The position numbers and the translations under genes were made by a program. A DNA stretch of 12,274 nt from Clostridiales bacterium (lineage in GTDB: Bacteria; Bacillota; Clostridia; Oscillospirales; CAG-272), in contig DXYE01000077.1 of NCBI GenBank assembly GCA_019415985.1, forward strand, positions 1 through 12,274, given 5' to 3'. The notes beneath the pieces were generated by a model. That model saw nothing but the letters and a program-made list of their open reading frames with translations. It did not search any database and was not told the DNA's origin. Positions 1 to 6,871 of this stretch are shown here, one piece after another (the stretch's first letter is position 1; every line of letters begins with the position of its first letter).

Positions 1-356
1 GCCTGCTGAATGATTTGCAGACACTGGGCTTTTTGTTTGAAGCACTGTGTGAAAGGGACCTGAAAATTTATGCGGAATCTTTTGGCGCCCACCTGTATCA
101 TTATCAGGATTATACCAACAAGGAAATTGATGCTGTGATAGAACTTGATGATGGAAACTGGTGTGCGTTTGAAATCAAGCTTGGAGCAAATCAGATTGAC
201 GAAGCGGCTGAAAATATGCTTGCAATCAAAAAGGCGATTGACGAGGACGGCGGTACACCGCCATCTGTGATGTGCGTGATCTGCGGCCTTTCCAATGCGG
301 CTTACAGGCGGGAAGACGGCGTATTTGTGGTTCCGATCACGGCTCTGAAACATTGA
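1..356 (+). CDS. DUF4143/AAA_14-type ATPase, C-terminal fragment (5' end outside window)
   Basis: The frame is open from the first bases, starting mid-protein with LLNDLQTLGF, and stops at TGA 354-356, so only the last ~117 residues are visible. The sequence fits the C-terminal DUF4143 domain of archaeal/bacterial ATPases of the AAA_14 type: a conserved 'LGFLFEALCERDLKIYA' helix, then a PD-(D/E)xK-like core (EIDAVIEL, a short turn, and FEIKLG), then a helix and a final strand ending VPITALKH. From family knowledge, full proteins are about 400 residues with a Walker-type ATPase half upstream; that half is not seen here. The cellular role of the family is poorly defined. An internal TTG at 15 is not a convincing start because no ribosome site precedes it and homology-like sequence extends upstream. 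It is convergent with the leftward operon, from which a shared terminator separates it. Confidence 0.85.
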   Translation, partial: LLNDLQTLGFLFEALCERDLKIYAESFGAHLYHYQDYTNKEIDAVIELDDGNWCAFEIKLGANQIDEAAENMLAIKKAIDEDGGTPPSVMCVICGLSNAAYRREDGVFVVPITALKH

Positions 357-493
357 ACTATCGTCAAATTCGCAGTAAAAATGACTGATTAACATCATCT
401 AAAAAGGGTGTTTTACAAATTATCACTCGATCTCTGTTTACAAAAGTCCATTGTATATGGAAATGTTCTTATAGTAACTGATGCAGATCAAAC

Positions 494-536
494 AAAAAGC
501 GCTGTCACTCCCTTTTGAGAATCGACAGCGCTTTTT
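494..536. terminator. Bidirectional intrinsic terminator between convergent genes
   Basis: Perfect 13-bp inverted repeat, AAAAAGCGCTGTC (494-506) against GACAGCGCTTTTT (524-536), around a 17-nt loop that may add a CTC/GAG mini-stem. The A run on one side and T run on the other give a U tract in either direction. It lies 22 nt past the stop of the 175-aa gene on the minus strand and 137 nt past the ATPase stop on the plus strand, so it probably ends both transcripts. The rest of the gap 357-557 shows no gene or other clear signal. Confidence 0.9.
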
Positions 537-557
537 ATTGTGTTCTGGAAATGATAT

Positions 558-1085
558 TTAGTTTTCTTTCGATTGCCTATTTTGAAGAATCTCTTTTATT
601 ACCTTAACGTCCTGCTCATCATAAAAGGTCATAATATCCATACCGTCGTAGTCGGTTTTAGTTGCAAGCAAATCTTGCGTGATATCGTTATATCTGCAAT
701 AATCCAAATACAACTGTATGCCGGCTTGTGATTCATAATCGTCTCGGCAGCTTTCAAGCTCCTGCCAGACACAGGAATGAGATTCCAGCGACATTTCAAC
801 CAGCTGATATCCTTCTTCCAACCATTCGAACAGATCAGCTCCGAACCAAAATGAAATTTCATATCCCTCAAAAGCTTTGCCGTTATCATCTAACGAACGA
901 ATAAAAATAACTTTGTCCTCATACACCGCATAGGCAACTGCATCTTGTGGAGTCTCTCCTTTCGTCAAGATATAATACACTTGAAAATTTTCACTGTCAG
1001 GTATGCCGCGTTCCCGATTATCACGATAAGATCGTGTACGCTTTATTACTTTTTCGGCCAATATCAACCATTCTTTTTTATCCAT
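558..1085 (-). CDS. Hypothetical acidic 175-aa protein, last gene of the leftward operon
   Basis: I do not recognise this protein. It starts at ATG 1085, preceded by an AAAGGAATAG-like ribosome site that begins just after the stop of the VWA gene; the genes are 15 nt apart, so it is very likely co-transcribed. It is soluble-looking, with no signal peptide or membrane segment, and acidic, with a central aromatic-rich stretch (FWFGADLFEWLEEGYQ) and a Tyr/Asp-rich C-terminal half (YLDYCRYNDI, YDGMDIMTFYDEQD). The DNA looks clearly more AT-rich than the VWA and MoxR genes upstream, which suggests a later addition to the operon. Its place as final gene before the terminator would fit an accessory or immunity-like passenger, but nothing in the sequence proves a function. 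Coding status is well supported by frame length, ribosome site and terminator. Confidence 0.75.
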   Translation of the reverse strand: MDKKEWLILAEKVIKRTRSYRDNRERGIPDSENFQVYYILTKGETPQDAVAYAVYEDKVIFIRSLDDNGKAFEGYEISFWFGADLFEWLEEGYQLVEMSLESHSCVWQELESCRDDYESQAGIQLYLDYCRYNDITQDLLATKTDYDGMDIMTFYDEQDVKVIKEILQNRQSKEN

Positions 1086-1100
1086 ACGATTCTATTCCTT

Positions 1101-2648
1101 TCATGAAATTTTGCTGTTCAGGAGCTGCACGGCAATTTCATCCTCCGTAAGCTCACTGGTATGATAAATCTTGTCGCAGAACGGTTCCAGCGACTTGCCG
1201 CAGGGGCCTCCCTTATCAAGTAAGATTCCGGTCACGGTCGCTTTATAACTGGCCGCTTTTTTGCGGAATTCCTCTGTGAAGGGTTCTGGCAGGGAACACT
1301 CTCCATCGGTAATGATGGTAATATCGGCGTTTTCGTAACCGCATTCCATCAGTCGGAGGGCTTCTTTCAGCGGCGCTTCAAAGTTTGTCCCGCCGCCGAA
1401 GAACTGCTCCGCTGCTTTTATTACATCCTCCGGTGTGTAGTACCCCGGCTCAAACAAATCGGTCTTGATCCGGTCCGCCGATGCGAAATGTACCATCGCA
1501 AATTTACGCCGGTCTTTTGAAGCAATATCCAGAAGCGCTAAAGCCAGTGCCTTTGCCCATCCGGCCACGCTGCGGGTGCTGCCGCTTTCGTCGATCAGGA
1601 CGATCATATCGCCACGGCCTTTGGCAACGGCCGCACGCTTGCGATGCTGCATCAACCGTTTCTGCTCATAGCGGCGCATAAACAGGATTTCCGTCTCTGC
1701 CGTTCCCAGCAGGGCCAGCTCCGAAGACAAGCAGTTTGTAATGTCGTTCCCTTCGGTCAAATCGTACTTTTCACCGCGCCCGTAAGCAAAGCTGTTTTTC
1801 CGTTTATAGGCGGAAATTTCCCGGTATCTGCCCAGCAGTCGGGCGATCTTTTTCAGTTCCTCGCTGCCTTTCACATAGGCCAGCAGTTCCTGATTCACCG
1901 GCGTGTTCCGCATTACACCGCTGCCGTCGCCCCAGGCTTGCATAATGGCATGGGTCTGCACCGCCTGCTCGTAAGCAGACTGCATGGCGGCGTCAATGGT
2001 CTGTGTCAGCGATTCGGTATAACGGACGGCTTCTTTCTGCGCTTTCTTCATCAGATTGTCAATCTGCGACAGCTTTCTGTCTACACGATTATACAGAAAC
2101 AATAGCCTCTTAGGGGATGCAGGCCGTGCGCTGTTCTGCATTTCACATATCGCTTGGATGGTCTGTTCCACCTGCTTCTGCAGCTGTTCAATCACTTTCA
2201 GCCAATGTTGTTCCGGTACCGCTTCAGCAGGCAGATTTTCAGCGAAGGCTTCACAAAAAGCGGAAACTGCATCAAAGGACGGCAGTTCCTTATCCTCACA
2301 TAAAGCTTTCAGAACGTCAAACCGATCGTTTTGTATGATTCGTTCCAACAGCGGCCGATTCAGCAGGCGCTCCCGCAGCTTTAGCGAATGCTCTTCCTTG
2401 CGGCGGAGAACTGGCGAGTAAAGCGCAGTAAATACATCCTTTGCAAGACTTTCCATATTCGGGAGGCTTTCGGTCTGTTCAAAGCGGCGGACTGGCTGTT
2501 CCCTGTCAAAGCTGCTGAATATCAGATCTGTCAGATGGGTGGTGTGCAGCAGCCGGCTGGAAATCGGATTTTTTCGTGTCAGTAAATAACTGTCCAGCCA
2601 TTTTTTTGCTGTCAGCAGGTCTTGTTCTTTTTGGTATCGGTTTCTCAT
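1101..2648 (-). CDS. VWA-domain protein, ViaA/CoxE-like partner of the MoxR ATPase
   Basis: 515 residues. The C-terminal ~170 residues form a von Willebrand factor A domain with a complete metal-ion-dependent adhesion site: D353-x-S355-x-S357 (LIDESGSTR), T421 in GGGTNFEAPL and D448 in IITDGE. The N-terminal ~340 residues are helical, with a charged, coiled-coil-like middle (about 145-235), and lack a signal peptide or membrane helix, so the protein should be cytosolic. In known families (ViaA, CoxE) such proteins act with a MoxR-type AAA+ ATPase, using the VWA domain to bind or present substrates. A MoxR/RavA-type gene lies two genes upstream in this operon, which supports the pairing. The start at ATG 2648 has a GGAGG about 11 nt upstream; an out-of-frame ATG nearer that site gives only a short frame and is disregarded. 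The substrate is unknown. Confidence 0.88.
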   Translation of the reverse strand: MRNRYQKEQDLLTAKKWLDSYLLTRKNPISSRLLHTTHLTDLIFSSFDREQPVRRFEQTESLPNMESLAKDVFTALYSPVLRRKEEHSLKLRERLLNRPLLERIIQNDRFDVLKALCEDKELPSFDAVSAFCEAFAENLPAEAVPEQHWLKVIEQLQKQVEQTIQAICEMQNSARPASPKRLLFLYNRVDRKLSQIDNLMKKAQKEAVRYTESLTQTIDAAMQSAYEQAVQTHAIMQAWGDGSGVMRNTPVNQELLAYVKGSEELKKIARLLGRYREISAYKRKNSFAYGRGEKYDLTEGNDITNCLSSELALLGTAETEILFMRRYEQKRLMQHRKRAAVAKGRGDMIVLIDESGSTRSVAGWAKALALALLDIASKDRRKFAMVHFASADRIKTDLFEPGYYTPEDVIKAAEQFFGGGTNFEAPLKEALRLMECGYENADITIITDGECSLPEPFTEEFRKKAASYKATVTGILLDKGGPCGKSLEPFCDKIYHTSELTEDEIAVQLLNSKIS

Positions 2649-2702
2649 AAATCATATTTCCTCCATCATTGATGAAAAATCAGTTGTTCGCAAAACGGCG
2701 CT

Positions 2703-2733
2703 TCAGTATGCGGGCGTATTGCCCGCATACTGA
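2703..2733. repeat. Perfect 13-bp hairpin between ssb and the VWA gene
   Basis: TCAGTATGCGGGC (2703-2715) and GCCCGCATACTGA (2721-2733) form a perfect stem with a 5-nt loop, about 18 nt past the ssb stop in the direction of transcription. No run of T follows on the minus strand (AGCGCCGTTTTGCG), so it is not a canonical terminator. It may be a leaky terminator or an mRNA end-protecting structure that sets ssb expression apart from the genes below. Confidence 0.7.
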
Positions 2734-2750
2734 TTTCGGTTCGCTTATGA

Positions 2751-3191
2751 TCAGAATGGAATGAAGTCGTCATCAAGGAAGTCGTCCCCTTCTTCACTTG
2801 ACTGAAAAGCGGCAAAGTCAGGAGAAAAATTTTCGGCAGAGCCGGCAGCTTCTTCAGGATACTGAGCGGTACTTTTGCTTTCCCCAAAATACACATTGTC
2901 GGCTATGATTTCGATCGCAACACGGTTGTTTCCGTCCTTATCCGTATATTTACGGCTTTCCAGCCGCCCGTCCACGGTAATCAGCGAACCTTTCCGAAAA
3001 TACTGGGTGACAAATTCAGCAGTAGAGCGCCAAGCCGTCACATTGAAAAAGTCGGTTTCCCGATCTCCGGCACTATTTTTGTAGTTGCGCTGATTTGCAA
3101 TCGAAAATCTTGTGACGGAAATATCGTTTGCTGTCTTGCGCAGTTCAGGGTCACGGGTCAGCCTTCCGGTCATGGTGATTCTGTTCAACAT
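2751..3191 (-). CDS. ssb: Single-stranded DNA-binding protein (SSB)
   Basis: 146 residues, the normal size for a short SSB. The OB-fold occupies roughly residues 1-105, with hallmark segments MLNRITMTGRLTRDPELR, a 'RFSIANQRNY' strand, 'DFFNVTAWRSTAEF' and 'KGSLITVDGRLESRKY'. A flexible acidic linker follows, and the protein ends in DDDFIPF, the conserved acidic tip by which SSB recruits helicases, nucleases and polymerases. SSB coats and protects single-stranded DNA during replication, repair or conjugative transfer. The start ATG 3191 has an AAAGAGG ribosome site 9 nt upstream. It lies inside the leftward operon between the zinc-ribbon remnant and the VWA gene, so it is an element copy and probably not the chromosomal ssb, which normally sits between rpsF and rpsR. 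Confidence 0.96.
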   Translation of the reverse strand: MLNRITMTGRLTRDPELRKTANDISVTRFSIANQRNYKNSAGDRETDFFNVTAWRSTAEFVTQYFRKGSLITVDGRLESRKYTDKDGNNRVAIEIIADNVYFGESKSTAQYPEEAAGSAENFSPDFAAFQSSEEGDDFLDDDFIPF

Positions 3192-3246
3192 AATTTTATA
3201 CCTCTTTCTGTTTTATTTTTGATAGGGATAAGGATTTGCGGTAAGG

Positions 3247-3431
3247 TCAGACGCTTACGCCGCCTTCCAGTTTGGTACCGCAGATGGGGCAATCGTTGAG
3301 CGGATCAAAATCGTAGCTGCAACGGCCGCAAGAATAGCCCATAAAATGTTTTGTGCACAAGAGCGACGCCATACTGCACTTCCGTAATACCATTCGCAAA
3401 ACGGGCACGATGCCGAACCGGTATTTTCCAT
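3247..3431 (-). pseudogene. Small zinc-ribbon protein gene split by an apparent 1-nt deletion
   Basis: On the minus strand an AAAGGAG site (3438-3444) stands 7 nt before ATG 3431, which opens MENTGSASCPFCE. In that frame translation drifts into unconvincing sequence and stops after 58 codons. One nucleotide over, starting with ATGGTA at 3393, the frame reads MVLRKCSMASLLCTKH and then FMGYSCGRCSYDFDPL, NDCPICGTKLEGGVSV, ending at TGA 3247-3249. Joining the two at GA-ATG would give one ~61-aa protein with CPFC, CTKH, CGRC and CPIC knuckles, a clear zinc-ribbon/rubredoxin-like pattern. The simplest reading is loss of one A from GAAATG. It could be a true null, a sequencing or assembly indel, or a shorter 48-aa gene starting at 3393. 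It sits in the operon between the MoxR gene and ssb. Function unknown; small zinc ribbons often bind nucleic acid or protein partners. Confidence 0.7.
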
Positions 3432-3453
3432 GGATTTGCTCCTTTCTGCGGTT

Positions 3454-4821
3454 TCAGGCGCTCATCTGCCTGTAGATTTTCAGCTCTTCCAGCGGGACAT
3501 AGGTAAAGGACGTTTTTGCGTGGGCTTCACGGCTGATACTTTCCAGCGTTGCGGTCAACCCGTCCACCGAAACGATAGCTGCGTCGTTTTCCACCAGGCC
3601 GTCCTTCAGGGAAACGCCTTGCTCATAGGCCGACAACAGTTCTCCCCGCAGGGTAAGCAGGGCGTGGTTCTTATCCGCTGCATCTTCAAAGATTTGCTGC
3701 GCCTGATAGGCTGCGGCCAGAATGGCGTCGATCTGATCTCCGAGGGGATTTTCCGTCAGCCGCCGGATGGTTTCGGCAACCGTTTCCACCTGCTCCGGTT
3801 TGTCCCACAGATAGTTGACAAGCGCCGGCATATCCGCAGGCGTCACGGTGTCCCTGCCGTGGAGCCAGGCCTCCGCCTGCACCACAGGAGAAAAGTTAAA
3901 ATAAATGCGGTCGCTCACAGGAATGTCCTTCCGGCGCAACTCACACAGGATGTTGTCCGCCAGCTCGTTGATGCTGTCCGGGACTTTGACTGTCCTGACT
4001 TCCTCCTGCATGGCGTAAAGCTCGTTCAGGGAAATCAAAGCCTGTGCGGGCTTCGGTTCCTTTTGCTGTTTCTGCTTCAAAATCCGCATACGGTTGGCCT
4101 TGACCTGCACATACCGGGTGTTCACCTTGAAGTCGAAACGGTCATACAGCGCCCGCAGCGATTTCTCCTCCGGATTGTTGAAATTCGGTATTTCGTTGGA
4201 GGCAGAGAAAAAGCTGATAACCGGGATTTTGACCGACACGCCTTCATTTGTGTAAACATGCTCATTCAACGCTTTCAGAAGGCTGTTGAGCACCCCGTCG
4301 TTGGCTTTGAAAATTTCATCCAAAAAGCAGATGTGACTTTCCGGTATCTTGTTTGCCGTCTGCATTTCCGGGATTCCGCTGTGCAGTTCGGCAAGGCATT
4401 TGCGGTAGGTTTCCATCTTCTTTTGCAGTTCACCGGCCGCCGCCAGAAAGTTTCCGCTGTCCGTATCTTTTGCGGCGTCCTCCAGCAGCCGGTTCAAATA
4501 CTCCGCCATTTTCCGGTACCCTTCGTCTTTTTCCAGAACCGAGTGGGATACATGGCCCGGAATGATACTTGCAAGATCCAGCCTGCCGAAAAGCTGTTCC
4601 TGGTCGATGCCTTTGCTCATCAGGACGTCAAACTGCTTTGCCCCCTGAATGTGGGAACGAAACAGATCAATCGCTTGAGATTTCGCCTGGCCGGGCTTAC
4701 CTAAGACAAATAGGTTCTTCCCGGTCAGCAGCGACAGGGCAATGGTATGTACCAGCTCCTCGCGTTCGGCCAGCCCTTCGCAGACTTCATAGATGACGGC
4801 GTTCATTTTGTCGTGCAGCAT
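3454..4821 (-). CDS. MoxR/RavA-type AAA+ ATPase
   Basis: 455 residues. AAA+ signatures are visible in order: Walker A GKPGQAKS (41-48), the MoxR-type segment 'QEQLFGRLDL' (75-84), Walker B CFLDEIF (165-171), sensor 1 'FSASNEIPN' (205-213), an arginine-finger region 'LRALYDRFDF' (222-231) and a helical lid from about 260 onward containing 'VSDRIYFNF'. Residues ~95-160, between the Walker motifs, form a helical, charged insertion longer than in minimal MoxR proteins. MoxR/RavA ATPases form hexamers that remodel or activate protein complexes, working with VWA-domain partners; the VWA protein encoded at 1101-2648 is the obvious partner. The start ATG 4821 follows AAGGAGG with good spacing. The gene is 26 nt after the 94-aa orphan and is followed by the broken zinc-ribbon gene. 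No membrane or export signal is seen. The client protein is unknown. Confidence 0.92.
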   Translation of the reverse strand: MLHDKMNAVIYEVCEGLAEREELVHTIALSLLTGKNLFVLGKPGQAKSQAIDLFRSHIQGAKQFDVLMSKGIDQEQLFGRLDLASIIPGHVSHSVLEKDEGYRKMAEYLNRLLEDAAKDTDSGNFLAAAGELQKKMETYRKCLAELHSGIPEMQTANKIPESHICFLDEIFKANDGVLNSLLKALNEHVYTNEGVSVKIPVISFFSASNEIPNFNNPEEKSLRALYDRFDFKVNTRYVQVKANRMRILKQKQQKEPKPAQALISLNELYAMQEEVRTVKVPDSINELADNILCELRRKDIPVSDRIYFNFSPVVQAEAWLHGRDTVTPADMPALVNYLWDKPEQVETVAETIRRLTENPLGDQIDAILAAAYQAQQIFEDAADKNHALLTLRGELLSAYEQGVSLKDGLVENDAAIVSVDGLTATLESISREAHAKTSFTYVPLEELKIYRQMSA

Positions 4822-4847
4822 AGTATTCCTCCTTGTATGGTTTGGAT

Positions 4848-5132
4848 TTAATATTCTTGTGGAAACAGAACAGTGGTAAAGCTCCTGTCGGCATCCGTTA
4901 TGATGAGAATTTTTGATTGCAGTTCTTTGCAGGCATAGGCAGCTAAAATTCGACCGTTTCCATTTGCCACAGCAGTATTGTTGGTTCTCTTGTCATAATC
5001 GGAAAGTTCGCCCCAGTCGCACGCACAATACCGATTGATCGAATGCAGGACGAAAAATCGAAACTCTGTGTCCTCCTGCAATCTTTCCGCGATACTATGT
5101 GTACCGGTTAGTCTTCCAAGTTTGAATTTCAC
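4848..5132 (-). CDS. 94-aa orphan of the small mobile-element ('plasmid-related') protein type
   Basis: The protein starts at GTG 5132 with AAGGAGG 7 nt upstream; this ribosome site overlaps the stop codon of the clamp gene, so the two genes are tightly coupled. It begins MKFKLGRLTGTHSIAERL, has a central 'YCACDWGELSDYDKRTNN' and ends 'IITDADRSFTTVLFPQEY'. I recall this overall pattern (a CDWG-like centre and an I-I-T-x-A-D-R-S-x-T-T-x-L-F end) from small uncharacterised proteins on plasmids and integrative elements of Clostridia, where some are loosely annotated as plasmid-related or, misleadingly, as restriction-system proteins. No catalytic motif is evident. It is predicted to be a compact cytosolic single domain. 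Function unknown; its constant company with clamp, SSB and helicase genes suggests a role in element DNA metabolism. Confidence 0.75.
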   Translation of the reverse strand: MKFKLGRLTGTHSIAERLQEDTEFRFFVLHSINRYCACDWGELSDYDKRTNNTAVANGNGRILAAYACKELQSKILIITDADRSFTTVLFPQEY

Positions 5133-5144
5133 GGGTTTTCCTCC

Positions 5145-6320
5145 TTATGCTGCTTTTGCAGTGACGGTTTTCGCTTTTTTAGATTTTGGTGTATTCTCCT
5201 TATGGCTGTCATTCCGTGTGGTTATGCGTGCAGGTCCTCTCGGACAGATGCAGTACCGGCAGCCATTCCCTTCCAGCAAAGCAAAGCCGCGCCGATCGAT
5301 TCCAAGCTGAACAGGACCGACCAGATGGTGCAGACAGTCGATCAGTAATTTTGCCTGATAGTGGAAGCCTTCTTCCGGCGTAGGCACGGTGGCTTTCGCT
5401 TGTATATGGGAGGAGGAAGTACACCGCTCCGTTTTTACCTGAAAGCGCACGCTGTCCGCTTCGATCCACAGATCTACGCAATGATCGTCGGTGGCACTCA
5501 AAACGGCAGAAAGTCCGATTGCAAGCTCGTAAAACTGTCTGGCGTCAACTGTAGCTTTGTAAATAGTTTGGATCTCATCAAGAATCCTATCAAAATTCAA
5601 AGGCTTTCCAGCAAACATCATAGAAGAAAAAAACATATCCTCCTTCATAAGAACGGCGTATTTTCCGACGATTCCTGCATACAGCACATCATCTGGTTTG
5701 ACAGTGCTATTCAATATATTTAATGCTTTTTCGTGCAGGGTTATCTCAAGCTCACCGTCAGCACAGTGCGGAGATGCCGCAACGGCCACACAACTGCCGT
5801 CTGTGGCCTCTGCCGTAGTCATACCGTTCTGAAAGCTCAGCTTGACATAGGACAGAGCGGCTTTTTGGGGATCGGTTACCTTTTCATCAGCAGCAAATAT
5901 CGTGCGCTTAATCAGAGAGTTGATTCCTGTAATCTGAATGGTATCCTCCGGGAATGGAATTTGCAGCTTCGGAAAGGCTTTGGTCTCCAGATAGGATATG
6001 GTATAGCAACATGAACCGGAATGCAGCGTCACCAGCCCTCTTTCAGCATTGAATTCCACCGCTTCGCCTTCGAGCAGACGAAGCATATTCACCAAAATCG
6101 GCGCGACGATAATGTTTCCGCTTTCCTTGATGTGCTCCAGCCGCAGCCGGCGCTGGATGTGGGTGCGGATGTCTGTACCTGTGAGGGTAAGCATGCCGCT
6201 GTCGGCATCGGCATCTATTAGGATACCGCCGATCTCCGGGATTTCTCTGTTGCTGCTGACGGCCTTCAGGACTGTTTTGACAGCCTCATACATCAGCAGC
6301 CGGTTTACTATAAATTTCAT
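5145..6320 (-). CDS. dnaN: DnaN-like DNA polymerase III beta subunit (sliding clamp), element-encoded
   Basis: 391 residues, close to the ~370 of standard bacterial beta clamps plus a tail. It starts MKFIVNRLLMYEAVKTVLKA, typical of DnaN domain 1. Further matching segments are 'IPEIGGILIDAD', 'PKLQIPFPED', 'RTIFAADEKVTDP' (domain 2 start) and 'AEATDGSCVAVAA', which corresponds to the conserved ATDG-R-L-A strand of DnaN. The usual C-terminal strand ending MPMR-like is replaced by 'YCICPRGPARI', followed by about 23 Lys/Ser/Thr-rich residues. Clamps form a ring on DNA and tether polymerases and repair enzymes. The start ATG 6320 has TAAGGAGGAAAGCT in front. It lies 11 nt after the 145-aa gene. 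The divergence and the operon partners indicate an element-specific clamp, not the host dnaN next to dnaA. Whether it is loaded by the host clamp loader is unknown. Confidence 0.9.
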   Translation of the reverse strand: MKFIVNRLLMYEAVKTVLKAVSSNREIPEIGGILIDADADSGMLTLTGTDIRTHIQRRLRLEHIKESGNIIVAPILVNMLRLLEGEAVEFNAERGLVTLHSGSCCYTISYLETKAFPKLQIPFPEDTIQITGINSLIKRTIFAADEKVTDPQKAALSYVKLSFQNGMTTAEATDGSCVAVAASPHCADGELEITLHEKALNILNSTVKPDDVLYAGIVGKYAVLMKEDMFFSSMMFAGKPLNFDRILDEIQTIYKATVDARQFYELAIGLSAVLSATDDHCVDLWIEADSVRFQVKTERCTSSSHIQAKATVPTPEEGFHYQAKLLIDCLHHLVGPVQLGIDRRGFALLEGNGCRYCICPRGPARITTRNDSHKENTPKSKKAKTVTAKAA

Positions 6321-6331
6321 AGCTTTCCTCC

Positions 6332-6769
6332 TTATTCGTATGAATTGTAGTCCAGATTTACATAAAAGGCGCAGTCTTCACACATGGCCTCGCCGTTCCC
6401 AACGCACAAGGGGTAGGGATGGTCCGGCTCCGGTGTATAACAATTCGGATTGCTGTGGATACCGATCAGTTCATCAGGTGACAGGATAACGCAATCCAGC
6501 GGGACATCTTTGATTTTGACCGCTTTGCCATATAAACCGGAGAATCTTGCTTTCAGTTGCTGCACAAGTTCGGCGTCTTTAGGGATTTGAAGACAGCAGT
6601 AGATGTCTGGCGTCGGGTTTTCGGTTTCCCGATCTTCGCCGTCCCGGATTTCCACAATAACGCCGGACAGGCCGGCGTATTCCGAGCTTTCGGTACACTG
6701 CACCCAATCCCCGATGCTGTATCGGACGCTTTCAAATTCAAATATTTCACCTGTTTTTTTCTTAATCAT
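6332..6769 (-). CDS. 145-aa orphan with KOW/SH3-like N-terminus and C-terminal cysteine cluster
   Basis: I do not recognise a named family. The start ATG 6769 follows CAGGAGG with 6-nt spacing. The N-terminal half reads like a small beta-barrel: 'YSIGDWVQCTESSEYAGLSG' followed by VIVEIRDG, a G-D-x-V ... G-L-x-G-x-I-x-E-I-R layout common in KOW/SH3-like modules. The middle (about 60-105) carries 'DAELVQQLKARFSGLYGKAV' and 'DVPLDCVILSPDEL'. The C-terminus holds closely spaced cysteines (NCYTPEPDHPYPLCVGNGEA then MCEDCAF), which could bind a metal. It is followed 11 nt later by the clamp gene, and its first codons overlap the end of the tiny frame at 6762-6871. Probably a cytosolic accessory protein of the element; function unknown. 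Confidence 0.75.
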   Translation of the reverse strand: MIKKKTGEIFEFESVRYSIGDWVQCTESSEYAGLSGVIVEIRDGEDRETENPTPDIYCCLQIPKDAELVQQLKARFSGLYGKAVKIKDVPLDCVILSPDELIGIHSNPNCYTPEPDHPYPLCVGNGEAMCEDCAFYVNLDYNSYE

Positions 6770-6871
6770 GATTGACCTCCTGAGAATTGATGACTGTATC
6801 GCTGTATTTCCATCTTGCTAAACGGTTAGCATCCGCTTTTGTCAAAAGGGTATGGAATCTTTCAGCTTCAT
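6762..6871 (-). pseudogene. Tiny (~36-aa) operon gene interrupted by a 1-nt frameshift
   Basis: ATG 6871 overlaps the stop of the 75-aa gene as ATGA and has GGAGGGAG in front, the layout of a translationally coupled gene. It encodes only MKLKDSIPF before TGA at 6842-6844. Shifting back one nucleotide at CCCTTTTGA gives LTKADANRLARWKYSDTV and then INSQEVNHD, stopping at TAA 6762-6764, which overlaps the 145-aa start by 8 nt in typical operon style. A T run of five instead of four would restore a single 36-aa basic protein. Alternatives: sequencing indel, decay, recoding, or coincidence. The local sequence is not a canonical minus-one slippery heptamer, so a deletion or an error is more likely than programmed shifting. 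Function unknown. Confidence 0.5.

Noticed and set aside
4582..4602. QEQLF in the MoxR ATPase as another clamp-binding motif
   Set aside because: It is part of the internal MoxR-family segment 'QEQLFGRLDL', where LFG is a family feature, and it is not on a free tail.
3430..4704. Long plus-strand open frame of 424 codons
   Set aside because: It is exactly antisense to the MoxR ATPase gene, has no ribosome site, and its translation is His/Arg/Phe-rich with no family features; it is a shadow of the real gene's codon bias.
6842..6850. Programmed minus-one frameshifting at CCCTTTTGA
   Set aside because: The codons do not fit an X-XXY-YYZ slippery heptamer in the reading frame and re-pairing after a slip would be poor; a one-base loss is simpler.
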